DNA of 28,205 bases from DATAVK01 sp036267755 (lineage in GTDB: Bacteria; Actinomycetota; Actinomycetes; JAFAQI01): NCBI GenBank assembly GCA_036267755.1, contig DATAVK010000104.1, positions 1 to 28,205 of the forward strand. Reading direction: 5' to 3'. Below the pieces are notes generated by a model. The model saw only the letters and a list, made by a program, of their open reading frames with translations. It was not told where the DNA came from and made no database searches. Each line of letters begins with the position of its first letter. Within the stretch, counting starts at the first letter, position 1. Below, piece after piece: positions 15,682-23,296 of the stretch. A program made the translations under genes and the position numbers.

Positions 15682-16023
15682 GCGCTCGTCGCGCCAGTGC
15701 ACCGTGGTCACTCGGCCACCGGCCACGGTGAAGCGAGTGCTCGGGGCAGCCGGGTCACCGTGGCGCACCCGGATCTCGTAGTCCCCGCTGTCCAGTGTCG
15801 GGAACAGCGCCGCCCACACCGCGGCGTCGGGTAGCTGCCGCTCGCGGACCGCGACGTGGCGACCCTCCCAGGCCTCCCCGTCGCGCCGGATCTCGATCTC
15901 GACGCCGGCGAGGGTTGCCGGCACGTAGACCGCTGCCGCCCCGACGTCACCACCGATGTCGAGCACGACGGTTCCCGGACCACTCGGCTCCGGGAGGGTT
16001 TCCGTCGCGGCACCCGCGGCCAT
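15643..16023 (-). CDS. 126-residue protein of unknown function, last gene of the DUF4331 operon
   Basis: No signal peptide or membrane segment is visible. The sequence is rich in beta-strand patterns: T-V-V-L-D-I-G-G-D-V-G-A-A-A-V-Y-V-P, then V-E-I-E-I-R-R-D-G, G-D-Y-E-I-R-V-R-H-G and G-G-R-V-T-T-V-H-W, which looks like a small beta-sandwich, perhaps a carbohydrate-binding-like or filamin-like fold. I do not recognise the family. The ATG shares a base with the stop codon of the DUF4331 gene (TGATG), so it is translationally coupled and its product is probably made in ratio with it. The C-terminal 13 residues are encoded in the overlap with the convergent TetR gene and are Gly/Ser/Arg-rich. 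Confidence 0.65.
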   Translation of the reverse strand: MAAGAATETLPEPSGPGTVVLDIGGDVGAAAVYVPATLAGVEIEIRRDGEAWEGRHVAVRERQLPDAAVWAALFPTLDSGDYEIRVRHGDPAAPSTRFTVAGGRVTTVHWRDERSGAASGGTGRGA

Positions 16024-17582
16024 CAGTGGGTGCTCCCGACCGGCGTCTTCGAGGGAGTCGAGTAGCCGCTGTACGGCGTCCCTAGGTACGGGAACGACGG
16101 CAGGTAGCCCTCGGTGCCCTTGGCCGTGGTGTCTCTCGGGCCCGACGTGATGCTGAAGTCGACCGCACCGGCCGGCGCGTCCGGCGTGAAGGTCGGGTCC
16201 ACCAGCGGAAGCGTGGCGCCAGCAACGGCGCGCAGCTCGATGGTCGCGACGTCGTCGAAGACGCGACGGCCGTTCGGGAACCCGGCCGGGTCGCCGCCCA
16301 GATAACCGAGGTTGCTGATCTTCTTGTGGTCCGTCGTCGGCCGCTGCGCGACGTTGAGGCGCAGCTGATCCGCCAGTGCCTTGCCACCCACGTTGGTGGG
16401 GGGAGCGCCCAGCGCTGCCGTCACCGAGTTGGGGATGCCCGAGAGCAGGATCGCGATCAGGTCCGGGCGAGCCGGGTGCGCCTTGGTCGTGCCGGTGTGC
16501 GATGCGTTGTACGCCGCCAGGTGGGGGAAGATCGTCGGGCCGCCGGCGGTGCCGTTCGCGGTGTAGAGCGCCGGGAGCAGCTCACCGAGCAGCGGATGCG
16601 CGAAGTACTCGAAGAACGTGTCGCCGTCGGCGGTCGGCCGCTCCAGGTTCCACCGGTCCTTGTCTCCGAGCCCGATCAGCAGCTCGTTGACCAGCGGGTT
16701 ACCTAGCCGTGAGACCTGGACGAACGGCCCGCTGGCAGCGTGACCGGCCGAGCCGTGCGGGTCCTGGATCTGCACCTTCTGCCGCGAGGCAGACGTCCAC
16801 ACACCGATCACGGCATTCGACGACGTCGTCGAGGACGGACGCTTTCCGCCCGCCACCAGGTCGGCGATCGGAACCTGCAGCGCTAGTGAGTGGACGTTGA
16901 CCGCGGCAGTGGAGTTCACGCCGGGCATCCCCGCCATCAATCCGGCCGCGGGACCGCCGACATGGAAGTTCTCGAAGCCGCGAAGGCCCCCGAGGTCGAA
17001 CACCGCACCGAGGTCGACGTAGAAGCCCTCGGCACGCTGCCCGGCGAAGACCGTCCCGGTGTGGCCGCCCGCCTTGAACGTCTGCAGCGCAGAGTTCCCG
17101 TGACTGGCCAGGTACGTCGCGGCGTAGTTGGGCGTCGACAGAGGGCCGATGTTGCAGGGCGGGACCAGCAGGTCCTTGCCCAGGGTCGTGCTGCGGGTCC
17201 TGCCATTGTGCAGGTGGTCGACCCGGGTCAGCGTGTAGGTCTGCTGCCGGTTCCAGTTGGTGCCCTTGGTCCCGGGCCGGGTGAACGGCGTGATGGGCCC
17301 GTGGTTGTAGAGGAACGACGACGGGATGTTGTTCACGGTCTTGAACCGGAAGTGGAAGCTGATGTCGGCGCTTCCGTCCCCGTCGTTGTCGACGTGAATC
17401 GCGTAGCGGACGTCGTCCGCGAACTCGTAGAAGTTCGGGCCGCCGTCGGGCGCCTGCAGCGGGATGTAGTTCGCGATCAAGGTGACGGTTGACGGCTTGT
17501 CGGGGCTGACAAACGCATACAGGTCAGTGCTGTCAGCGGTCGGGTCCTTGGAGATCTGTGGTGCTTCGCGGTGGGAGGACAT
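16023..17582 (-). CDS. DUF4331 family protein
   Basis: 519 residues from ATG at 17582, with GAGGTG as ribosome binding site. The opening S-S-H-R-E-A-P-Q-I-S-K-D-P-T-A-D-S-T-D-L-Y is the hallmark of the DUF4331 family, and the D-N-D-G-D-G-S-A-D acidic turn (about 70-78) resembles a calcium-binding loop. Later motifs include P-L-V-N-E-L-L-I-G-L-G-D-K-D and G-R-R-V-F-D-D-V. Other members I know of carry a signal peptide before this opening; here it sits at residue 2, so no export signal is present. The gene upstream makes a small Tat-signal protein, which raises the possibility of co-export. Biochemical function of the family is unknown to me. Confidence 0.88.
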   Translation of the reverse strand: MSSHREAPQISKDPTADSTDLYAFVSPDKPSTVTLIANYIPLQAPDGGPNFYEFADDVRYAIHVDNDGDGSADISFHFRFKTVNNIPSSFLYNHGPITPFTRPGTKGTNWNRQQTYTLTRVDHLHNGRTRSTTLGKDLLVPPCNIGPLSTPNYAATYLASHGNSALQTFKAGGHTGTVFAGQRAEGFYVDLGAVFDLGGLRGFENFHVGGPAAGLMAGMPGVNSTAAVNVHSLALQVPIADLVAGGKRPSSTTSSNAVIGVWTSASRQKVQIQDPHGSAGHAASGPFVQVSRLGNPLVNELLIGLGDKDRWNLERPTADGDTFFEYFAHPLLGELLPALYTANGTAGGPTIFPHLAAYNASHTGTTKAHPARPDLIAILLSGIPNSVTAALGAPPTNVGGKALADQLRLNVAQRPTTDHKKISNLGYLGGDPAGFPNGRRVFDDVATIELRAVAGATLPLVDPTFTPDAPAGAVDFSITSGPRDTTAKGTEGYLPSFPYLGTPYSGYSTPSKTPVGSTH

Positions 17583-17633
17583 GGTTCACCTCGGCTGTTC
17601 GGTGGGCGGGACGAGCGACACGTTCAGGTGGAG

Positions 17634-17918
17634 CTACTTGGCGGCGTGGAACAGGCGCGCAGCGAGCGCCGGATCGCGGAGGAGGACCTCGCGCTCACCG
17701 GCGTACAGACTGATCTCGCCGGTCTGCAGATCGGTGACGTGGGCGACCAGCGGTCCGGTCAACGAGTCGGCCTCCGAGATCGCCTGGTTGGCTTCCGGTG
17801 CCTCGGTCTCCGCCGTCGACACGGCCGCCGGCAGCGCGGGCAGCGCACTGACCAGGCCGGCGGCGGCGACCGTCAGCGAGCTCCGGGTGATGAACACGCG
17901 TCGACTCAGACCGGACAC
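17634..17918 (-). CDS. Small Tat-signal protein, first gene of the DUF4331 operon
   Basis: 94 residues from GTG at 17918, decided by a GAGGAGG ribosome binding site just upstream; the frame stays open to 18014, but that part has no signal. Residues 4-11 read L-S-R-R-V-F-I-T, a twin-arginine motif, followed by a mildly hydrophobic stretch and a probable A-x-A cleavage near residue 25-35. The mature part is only about 60 residues: an acidic linker, then G-P-L-V-A-H-V-T-D-L-Q-T-G-E-I-S-L-Y-A-G, a beta-hairpin-like segment, and a helical D-P-A-L-A-A-R-L end. I recall similar short exported proteins in Actinobacteria but no assigned role. It lies 51 bp before the DUF4331 gene. Confidence 0.75.
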   Translation of the reverse strand: MSGLSRRVFITRSSLTVAAAGLVSALPALPAAVSTAETEAPEANQAISEADSLTGPLVAHVTDLQTGEISLYAGEREVLLRDPALAARLFHAAK

Positions 17919-17942
17919 AGGGACCTCCTCGGATGGGCACCG

Positions 17943-18001
17943 GGGGACATCAGCCGCATCGGGATGACGTCCTGTAGGCAGTTCGTCGCAGAGATGTCCC
18001 C
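17943..18001. promoter_or_regulatory. Spaced 9-bp inverted repeat in the DUF4331/phosphatase divergent region
   Basis: GGGGACATC (17943-17951) and GATGTCCCC (17993-18001) are perfect inverted copies with 41 bp between them, about 50 bp centre to centre. Both lie in the gap between the Tat-protein gene and the phosphatase gene. The spacing is too wide for a simple operator but near five helical turns, so the pair could bind a looping or dimeric regulator, or be chance. Confidence 0.35.
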
Positions 18002-18114
18002 GGATCGGCGACAAATCGGACGACTTTTACGCCGAACCCGCCCGGGACTGGACGTTTGTGACTGAGCGTGAGGATTTGGCTACCGGATGCCCGGCGAGAC
18101 GGCATGATGTGCCC

Positions 18115-19770
18115 GTGGCCACACCGGGCGGGGACCGGCGCGTCTTCGCGCTGCGCACCGCGTCCGTGGCGGCTCTCGTCCTGGCACTCGCGGTCACGGC
18201 CGTGCTGTCGTGGGCGACGCACGTTGTGGTGCACGACCAGGAGCACCGGCTGGTCAAAGAGCGGGCGGGCGAGGTCGGTCTCTTGCTCACCAGCGCGATC
18301 GGTGCGATTCCGTCCGAGCTGGCGGCCCAGGGCGGCATCCTGCAGGCGACCCACGGCTCCCGGGCCGCCTACGAGCACTCCGCCACGGCCACCGTGGCAG
18401 CGGGACCCGGTCATCTCAGCTTCGCGTGGCTGCGACCGCAACCGTCCGGCTCTGGCTTCGTCGTTATCGCGGCTGCCGGAGCGAACCTGCACCGAGGCGA
18501 GATCATCACGGGGACCCGCGCCGCGACCTTCCGGGCGGCGTTGCGCGCCAAGCAGATGGTCGCGACTCCGGTGATGGGTACCGGCCGCACCCTCGGCTTC
18601 GCGCTAGGGCCACCGGGGGCACCGGCCGGAACCGTCCTGTACCGCGAGTCCGCCCTCGGGCCGGTGGTCTCGCCGCCGCGGCAAGCCTCGACCGCGCCGT
18701 TCGCCGAGCTCGATGTGGTGCTCTATGGGGCGCCGAAGGCCGACTCGCGACAGGTCCTCGTCAGTACGACGCGCCACCTCCCACTGTCCGGTGATGTCAC
18801 CACCCAAGCCCTCCCGGTCGGCGCCAGCAGCTGGTTCCTCTCGATATCCGCGCGACGACCACTGGTCGGGAGCGTGGCCGCCAACGCGGAGTGGCTGGTG
18901 CTGTTCGGCGGGATCCTCGCGTCCCTGCTCATCTCGGCCGTGATCGCGTCTGCAGCGAGCCGGCGGGACGCGGCGATGGCGCTCTACGAGGGCGAGCACC
19001 AGATCGCCGAGACACTGCAGCGCAGCCTGCTGCCGAAGCTTCCCAACCTGCCTGATCTCGAGCTCGCCGCTCGGTATCTGGCGGCCGGCGCCGGCCAGGA
19101 GGTCGGTGGCGACTGGTTCGACGCGTTCCCCATCGCCGGGGGACGGGTGGGTCTGGCCATTGGTGACGTCATCGGCCACGACCTCACTGCGGCGAGCGCA
19201 ATGGCACAGATCCGGGCGTCACTGCGGGCCTATGCGGTTGACGGTGCCTCACCGGCAGCGGTGATCAACCGGCTCGACCATCTGGTCGACGCCCTCGGCC
19301 TGACGCAGCTGGTCACCGTGTTCTATGCCGTCCTCGAACCGGTCGAGGCAGATGGCAGCCGGCTGCTCCGTTTCACCAACGCTGGTCACCTCCCGCCGCT
19401 GCTGCGCGAGCCGAACGGACCGGTGCGGCCACTCGCAGGCGGCGACTCGATCCTCATCGGTGCGCCCATCGACGTGAACCATTCCGAGGCCGAGGTCCGG
19501 ATGCAACCCGGGTCGATGCTGCTGTTGTTCACCGACGGTCTCGTGGAGGTGCCCGGCGTACCGCTCGGCGAGACGCTGGACCTGTTGGCCTCCAATGTCG
19601 CGCTGCGCGACGACTCGACGGACGTCGAGGCGATGTGCGACCACGTCCTGGCTACCACGACCGACCGCGAGCGCCGCGACGACGTCGCACTACTCGTCGT
19701 CCAGACGGCGGTCCCGCAGCCAGCCGATTCCGGCGACCGACGACCCGACACGGCGCACGAGCACGCCTGA
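18115..19770 (+). CDS. Membrane sensor with SpoIIE/PP2C-type serine phosphatase domain
   Basis: From GTG at 18115 the product has 551 residues. I favour this start because CATGAT lies 6 nt upstream; in-frame GTGs at 18058 and 18109 are alternatives. Membrane segments at about 12-33 and 260-280 enclose a 225-residue extracytoplasmic domain of CHASE-like layout. After the second segment comes an RsbU-like linker (T-L-Q-R-S-L-L-P) and a PP2C-type domain with metal-binding G-G-D-W-F-D (331-336), G-D-V-I-G-H-D (350-356) and F-T-D-G-L-V-E. No HAMP domain is evident. Such phosphatases dephosphorylate anti-sigma-factor antagonists in partner-switching pathways. An RsbW-like kinase gene lies about 700 bp further on, convergent; no antagonist (STAS) gene is nearby. 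Confidence 0.88.
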   Translation: MATPGGDRRVFALRTASVAALVLALAVTAVLSWATHVVVHDQEHRLVKERAGEVGLLLTSAIGAIPSELAAQGGILQATHGSRAAYEHSATATVAAGPGHLSFAWLRPQPSGSGFVVIAAAGANLHRGEIITGTRAATFRAALRAKQMVATPVMGTGRTLGFALGPPGAPAGTVLYRESALGPVVSPPRQASTAPFAELDVVLYGAPKADSRQVLVSTTRHLPLSGDVTTQALPVGASSWFLSISARRPLVGSVAANAEWLVLFGGILASLLISAVIASAASRRDAAMALYEGEHQIAETLQRSLLPKLPNLPDLELAARYLAAGAGQEVGGDWFDAFPIAGGRVGLAIGDVIGHDLTAASAMAQIRASLRAYAVDGASPAAVINRLDHLVDALGLTQLVTVFYAVLEPVEADGSRLLRFTNAGHLPPLLREPNGPVRPLAGGDSILIGAPIDVNHSEAEVRMQPGSMLLLFTDGLVEVPGVPLGETLDLLASNVALRDDSTDVEAMCDHVLATTTDRERRDDVALLVVQTAVPQPADSGDRRPDTAHEHA

Positions 19771-19795
19771 GCCGGCCGACCCGCTGGCGGCGACG

Positions 19796-19807
19796 TAGCG
19801 TCACCGG
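19796..19807 (+). promoter_or_regulatory. Leaderless-type -10 of the methyltransferase gene
   Basis: TAGCGT (19796-19801), a good TAxxxT box, is followed by exactly 6 nt and the GTG at 19808, with no ribosome binding site. The methyltransferase may therefore have its own promoter although the phosphatase gene ends only 37 bp upstream. Confidence 0.45.
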
Positions 19808-20464
19808 GTGGTACGACGCAACCCCTCGGCCTTCGTCAGGGAACACACCCGGCTCGTCGCCGTACCGTTCGTCCCCGAGATCGTGCTGCATCTCGCGGTC
19901 GATGATGCCGTCGATCTGTGGGAGTCCACGCAGGAGTCCGGTGAGGTCGACGGTGACAATCCGCCTTTCTGGGCGTTCGCCTGGGCGGGTGGCCTGGCGC
20001 TGGCGCGTTACCTGCTCGACTCGCCGGAGGTGGTGCGCGGCCGCCGGGTCATCGACGTAGCGACCGGCTCGGGGCTGGTCGCCGTTGCGGCCGCACTTTC
20101 CGGTGCGGCAGCGGTGCGCGCGGTCGACGTCGACCCGCTCGCGGTCGTGGCGGCGCGGCGCAATGCTGGGTCCAACGGAGTGCGGCTGTCCGCGACCGTG
20201 GGCTCAGTCACGGACGTGACTGCCGAGCCGGGAGACCTGGTGCTGGCGGGTGACGTCTTCTACGACCGGTCGATGGCCGAGCAGATGCTCAGGTCACTGC
20301 GCCAACTCCGCGACGACGGCGCCGAGGTGCTCATCGGTGATCCGTACCGCTCCCGGCTGCCGGAGCATGCGCTGACACCGGTCGCGACCTACGAGGTCGA
20401 CGTGGATCCCGAGCTCGAGCAGGCGCCTGTGGTGGCAGCGATGGTGGCGCGGCTCACGAGCTGA
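19808..20464 (+). CDS. Class I SAM-dependent methyltransferase (ETFB/PrmA/NNMT-like)
   Basis: 218 residues from GTG at 19808. The N-terminal pattern P-P-F-W-A-F-A-W-A-G-G (52-62) and motif I V-I-D-V-A-T-G-S-G-L (81-90) place it among the methyltransferases related to the ETF-beta lysine methyltransferase and ribosomal-protein methyltransferases. V-D-V-D-P-L-A binds the SAM ribose, and L-V-L-A-G-D-V-F-Y-D is the motif IV region. The target could be a protein lysine or a small molecule. The first 20 residues (F-V-R-E-H-T-R-L-V-A-V-P-F-V-P-E-I) are typical of this subgroup. It follows the phosphatase gene in the same direction and overlaps the anti-sigma kinase by 11 bp at the 3' end. No functional link to either neighbour is evident. 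Confidence 0.85.
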   Translation: MVRRNPSAFVREHTRLVAVPFVPEIVLHLAVDDAVDLWESTQESGEVDGDNPPFWAFAWAGGLALARYLLDSPEVVRGRRVIDVATGSGLVAVAAALSGAAAVRAVDVDPLAVVAARRNAGSNGVRLSATVGSVTDVTAEPGDLVLAGDVFYDRSMAEQMLRSLRQLRDDGAEVLIGDPYRSRLPEHALTPVATYEVDVDPELEQAPVVAAMVARLTS

Positions 20465-20825
20465 GTTCGAACCACACGCGCTTGCCGAGCGGCTCGTCGT
20501 CGACACCCCAACGAGCCGCCAGCAGCTGCACGATCTGCAGGCCGCGGCCATCCAGTGCCTCGGCGTCGAGCGGCTTCGGCTGCGGGTGTCGGGAGTTGTC
20601 GTCCGCGACGTCGACGCGCAGCAGGCCATCTTCGACACTGACCTGGAGTGAGACGTCGCTGCGCCCGTGGATGACGGCGTTCGTGACGAGTTCGCTGGTG
20701 AGCAGTTGCGCGGTCTCGATGACGTCGCTGTCGAAAGTGGCGCAGCGTTCCGCGACGATTTCACGCGCCCTGCGGGCGGCGATCGGCGTCGCGGGGAGTA
20801 CCACCCGCGCAACGTTCTGCGTCAT
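20454..20825 (-). CDS. RsbW-like anti-sigma factor / ATP-binding regulatory protein
   Basis: 123 residues from ATG at 20825, consisting of a GHKL HATPase domain alone. The N box is T-S-E-L-V-T-N-A (Glu45, Asn49), then V-D-V-A-D-D-N-S and the G box D-G-R-G-L-Q-I-V (92-99). This is the layout of RsbW/SpoIIAB-type kinases, which hold a sigma factor or phosphorylate its antagonist. The frame continues upstream to 21191 without a plausible start, and the family normally begins a few residues before the first strand, as here. Many actinobacterial HATPase proteins of this size have unknown partners. The phosphatase about 700 bp away is an attractive opponent, but they are on opposite strands and not cotranscribed. 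Confidence 0.87.
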   Translation of the reverse strand: MTQNVARVVLPATPIAARRAREIVAERCATFDSDVIETAQLLTSELVTNAVIHGRSDVSLQVSVEDGLLRVDVADDNSRHPQPKPLDAEALDGRGLQIVQLLAARWGVDDEPLGKRVWFELSS

Positions 20826-20904
20826 GAATGCGCTGCCGCCATCCCACGTGCCCCCGTGTTGGCCGTGCCTGTGCTTCGTATCGTAACCAGGGCCGGACAG
20901 CGGC

Positions 20905-21570
20905 TCAGTTGAGGGACAACGGCGCGCCGAGCAGTCCCGTCGAGGGCACAGCGGACAACCGTCGCAACAGCATCGTCTCCCGCCGTAACCAACCCAACAG
21001 TCCCTCGAGTCGGGCGGTCGTCGTCGCTTCTTCGAGAAAGCCCTGCCGATCAGGCACGGTCGCCACCACGGCGGCCGCCACCAGGTAGGAAAGCTGGCGT
21101 GCATCCGGTGGGAGCTCCGGCGTTTCCGGTGCGCGACCGTGCAGGCTGGCGAGGACAGCGACGTACTCGGCGTACCGACGGCCCACGGCAATCGACAGCG
21201 GCCCGGACTCGCAGACCGGCTCGTCGAGCCATTCGACGGTGGCCGTGAGGTAGGGCCGGGCGTGGTCGACGGACGTGACCTTGAACCTCGTCGTCCCCAC
21301 CGACAACACCGTGATCGTCCCGTCGGGCGCGGGGGTGATGTCGGTCACCAGGGCGAGGCAGCCGACGTCGTACATCGCGCGCACACCCGATTCGCCGACC
21401 TCATGGCCCTCATGGATCGCCACGACGCCGAACCCTCGGTCACCGGCCGGTTGCTCCAGCAGGTCGGCGACTAGTGCGCGGTACCGCGGTTCGAAGACCC
21501 GAAGCGGCAGTGGCGAACCGGGAAGCAGCACCGTTCCGAGTGGGAACAGGGGTAGCGGCCGGCTCGACAC
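20905..21570 (-). CDS. LON substrate-binding-domain protein
   Basis: 221 residues from GTG at 21570. The N-terminal two thirds is the LON/PUA-like domain without protease: L-P-L-F-P-L-G-T-V-L-L-P-G-S-P-L-P-L-R-V-F opens it, with E-P-R-Y-R-A-L-V next and G-F-G-V-V-A-I following. Free-standing LON-N proteins are common in bacteria; some are thought to bind or sort substrates, others have unknown roles. The C-terminal helical part (L-S-Y-L-V-A-A-A-V and R-L-E-G-L-L-G-W-L-R-R-E-T) matches the helical end of the family. The longer open frame to 21828 lies antisense to the protease gene and is discarded. TACGGT lies 7 nt before the GTG, and there is no convincing ribosome binding site. Confidence 0.9.
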   Translation of the reverse strand: MSSRPLPLFPLGTVLLPGSPLPLRVFEPRYRALVADLLEQPAGDRGFGVVAIHEGHEVGESGVRAMYDVGCLALVTDITPAPDGTITVLSVGTTRFKVTSVDHARPYLTATVEWLDEPVCESGPLSIAVGRRYAEYVAVLASLHGRAPETPELPPDARQLSYLVAAAVVATVPDRQGFLEEATTTARLEGLLGWLRRETMLLRRLSAVPSTGLLGAPLSLN

Positions 21571-21663
21571 GCGCCCCACCGTAGGACTGATCGGCACCGG
21601 CCGCCGCCGGAAAGTCCAGTGGACCTTCAGGATCGTCTCATCGACGCGATCATCAATAGATGC

Positions 21664-23205
21664 ATGACGAACGATGAGAACGACGCCCCCCAGCCCACCA
21701 GTGACGACGACCCCCTGTCTCGCATGACACCCCCACTCACCGATGACGACGGCATCCAGTTTGCTGACTTCAACCACCTGTACGCCGATGAGCCCACGGC
21801 CGCGGCCGTTTCGGTCATCCGCCGCCACCCGGTTCGGTTGGTGGCAGGCGCCACCGTCGTCGCGACCGGCCTCGCGCTCGGCGGTTGGGGAATGGTCTCG
21901 GCGGCCGCCAGCGGCTCACCGACCGCGGGCTTCCCGTCCGTGTCATCGCTTCACGCTGACAGCACCATCAACGGTTCAACGGTGGCGTCAAGCGTCGACA
22001 AGTTTGTCGTGGACATCACGGCATACGACGGTGAGTCCGGCGACGAGGACGCCGGAACCGGAATGGTTGTGACGTCGAACGGTGAGGTCCTCACCAACAA
22101 CCACGTCGTGGCGGGCGCGACCAAGCTGCAGGGAAAGGTCATCGCCAACGGAAAGACCTACACCGCGAAGGTCCTGGGGACCGACGCCACGGACGACGTC
22201 GCGCTGATCCAGCTTGAGGGCGTGTCCGGGCTGACCACAATGTCCGCAGGCGACACGTCGTCGGTCACTTCCGGAATCGCGGTCGCCGCGATCGGCAACG
22301 CTGAGGCCAAGCCCGGCCTGCCGTCAGTCGCGACCGGAAAGATCACCGCGACCGGCCAGAGCATCACCGCCGGCGAGGATAACGGCTCCAGTGAGCAGTT
22401 GCACGGCCTGCTGGAGACCGACGCCGACGTCATCGCGGGGGACTCCGGCGGTCCGTTGGTCGACTCGAGCGGGCAGGTCATCGGTATGGACACAGCGGGA
22501 TCCGCTTCCGACTCCGGTGACGAGTCACAGTTCGGCGACTCGGAGTCTTCGGGAGCCACGGACGGCTTCGCGATCCCGATCACCACTGCTCTGGACATCG
22601 CCAAGCAGATCGCCTCCGGCAAGGCGAGCTCGACCATCGTCATCGGTACACCGGGCCTGCTCGGTGTCGAAGTGGCGGCGGACAACAGCTCCTCGCAGGG
22701 TGAGGGCGGCGGCGACTCGCAGCAGTTCGGTGGTTCGGGTGATGAAGGCGGCTCCGGCAGCTTCGGCGACCAGGGCGGCTTCGGTGACGAGGGTGGCTTC
22801 GGTGATGAGGGCGGCTTCGGTGACCAGAGCGGTTCTGGTGATGAGGGTGGCTTCGGTGACCAGGGTGGCTTCGGTGATGAGGGTGGCTTCGGTGACCAGA
22901 GCGGTTCTGGTGATGAGGGCGGCTTCGGCGAGACGCCGGGGGACAGCGGGAGCTCCGGGTCACAGTCGTCGGTCGCAGGTGCCGATGTCGAGCAGGTCGT
23001 GTCCGGCAGTGCCGCGGCGGCGATCGGGCTGAGTGCCGGCGACGTGATCACCGCCGTGGGCGGACACTCGGTCAGCTCCGCCTCCGACCTGTCGACCGTG
23101 CTCGGCTCAACTCACTCGGGTGACCGGGTGTCGGTGAGCTGGACCGACAGTTCCGGTGCGTCGCACACCGCGACCGCGACGCTTGGTGCGGGCCCGGCTG
23201 CCTAA
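21664..23205 (+). CDS. Membrane-anchored HtrA-like serine protease with repeat-bearing PDZ domain
   Basis: 513 residues from ATG at 21664. Residues 1-57 are acidic and cytoplasmic, 58-80 form one membrane segment, and the rest is outside. The trypsin-like S1C domain (about 105-320) has His147 in N-N-H-V-V, Asp178 in D-D-V-A-L and Ser261 in G-D-S-G-G-P. A C-terminal PDZ domain follows: first strand G-L-L-G-V-E-V (331-337), then about 100 inserted residues rich in Gly, Asp, Glu, Ser and Phe, then the rest of PDZ from G-A-D-V-E-Q-V-V (439) to S-A-G-D-V-I-T-A-V-G-G. Such proteases degrade or process misfolded extracytoplasmic proteins, using PDZ to recognise C-termini. A second acidic Gly/Ser loop lies at 280-300. 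No ribosome binding site or -10 box is obvious. Confidence 0.92.
   Translation: MTNDENDAPQPTSDDDPLSRMTPPLTDDDGIQFADFNHLYADEPTAAAVSVIRRHPVRLVAGATVVATGLALGGWGMVSAAASGSPTAGFPSVSSLHADSTINGSTVASSVDKFVVDITAYDGESGDEDAGTGMVVTSNGEVLTNNHVVAGATKLQGKVIANGKTYTAKVLGTDATDDVALIQLEGVSGLTTMSAGDTSSVTSGIAVAAIGNAEAKPGLPSVATGKITATGQSITAGEDNGSSEQLHGLLETDADVIAGDSGGPLVDSSGQVIGMDTAGSASDSGDESQFGDSESSGATDGFAIPITTALDIAKQIASGKASSTIVIGTPGLLGVEVAADNSSSQGEGGGDSQQFGGSGDEGGSGSFGDQGGFGDEGGFGDEGGFGDQSGSGDEGGFGDQGGFGDEGGFGDQSGSGDEGGFGETPGDSGSSGSQSSVAGADVEQVVSGSAAAAIGLSAGDVITAVGGHSVSSASDLSTVLGSTHSGDRVSVSWTDSSGASHTATATLGAGPAA
22732..22932 (+). repeat. 18-bp tandem repeat encoding GFGD[E/Q][G/S] hexapeptides
   Basis: Inside the protease gene, eight consecutive 18-bp units (22777-22920) encode G-F/S-G-D-E/Q-G/S, with degenerate copies on both sides. 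A four-unit block of 72 bp is duplicated: a 35-bp stretch starting at 22813 recurs perfectly at 22885. Third-position changes among units show age differences. The array keeps frame, lies within the PDZ-domain loop and is likely to vary in copy number by slippage. Confidence 0.92.
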
Positions 23206-23212
23206 CGATTAC

Positions 23213-23265
23213 GCCGAGTGGGTGGGACACTTAGGCCGAGCGGGTGCGACACGCCCCGCTCGGCC
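23213..23265 (+). terminator. Direct repeat and GC-rich hairpin after the protease gene
   Basis: An 18-bp direct repeat (23213-23230 and 23235-23252, 16 of 18 identical, core GCCGAG-GGGTG-GACAC) is followed by an 11-bp perfect stem: GGCCGAGCGGG (23234-23244) pairs with 23255-23265 around a 10-nt loop. The first repeat copy could pair with the same 3' arm with a G-U pair, so two exclusive hairpins are possible. It is a plausible terminator for the protease transcript; no T-tract follows. Confidence 0.5.
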
Positions 23266-23296
23266 AAGGTGGCTTCCCAAGCGGACATCTGGGACG

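Noticed and set aside
17919..18014. 32-codon N-terminal extension of the small Tat protein
   Set aside because: A strong ribosome binding site precedes the GTG at 17918, and the extension would move the twin-arginine motif away from the N-terminus.
22732..22932. CRISPR-like or minisatellite array
   Set aside because: The repeats are directly adjacent 18-bp units without spacers, keep the reading frame and encode a regular hexapeptide; it is a coding repeat.
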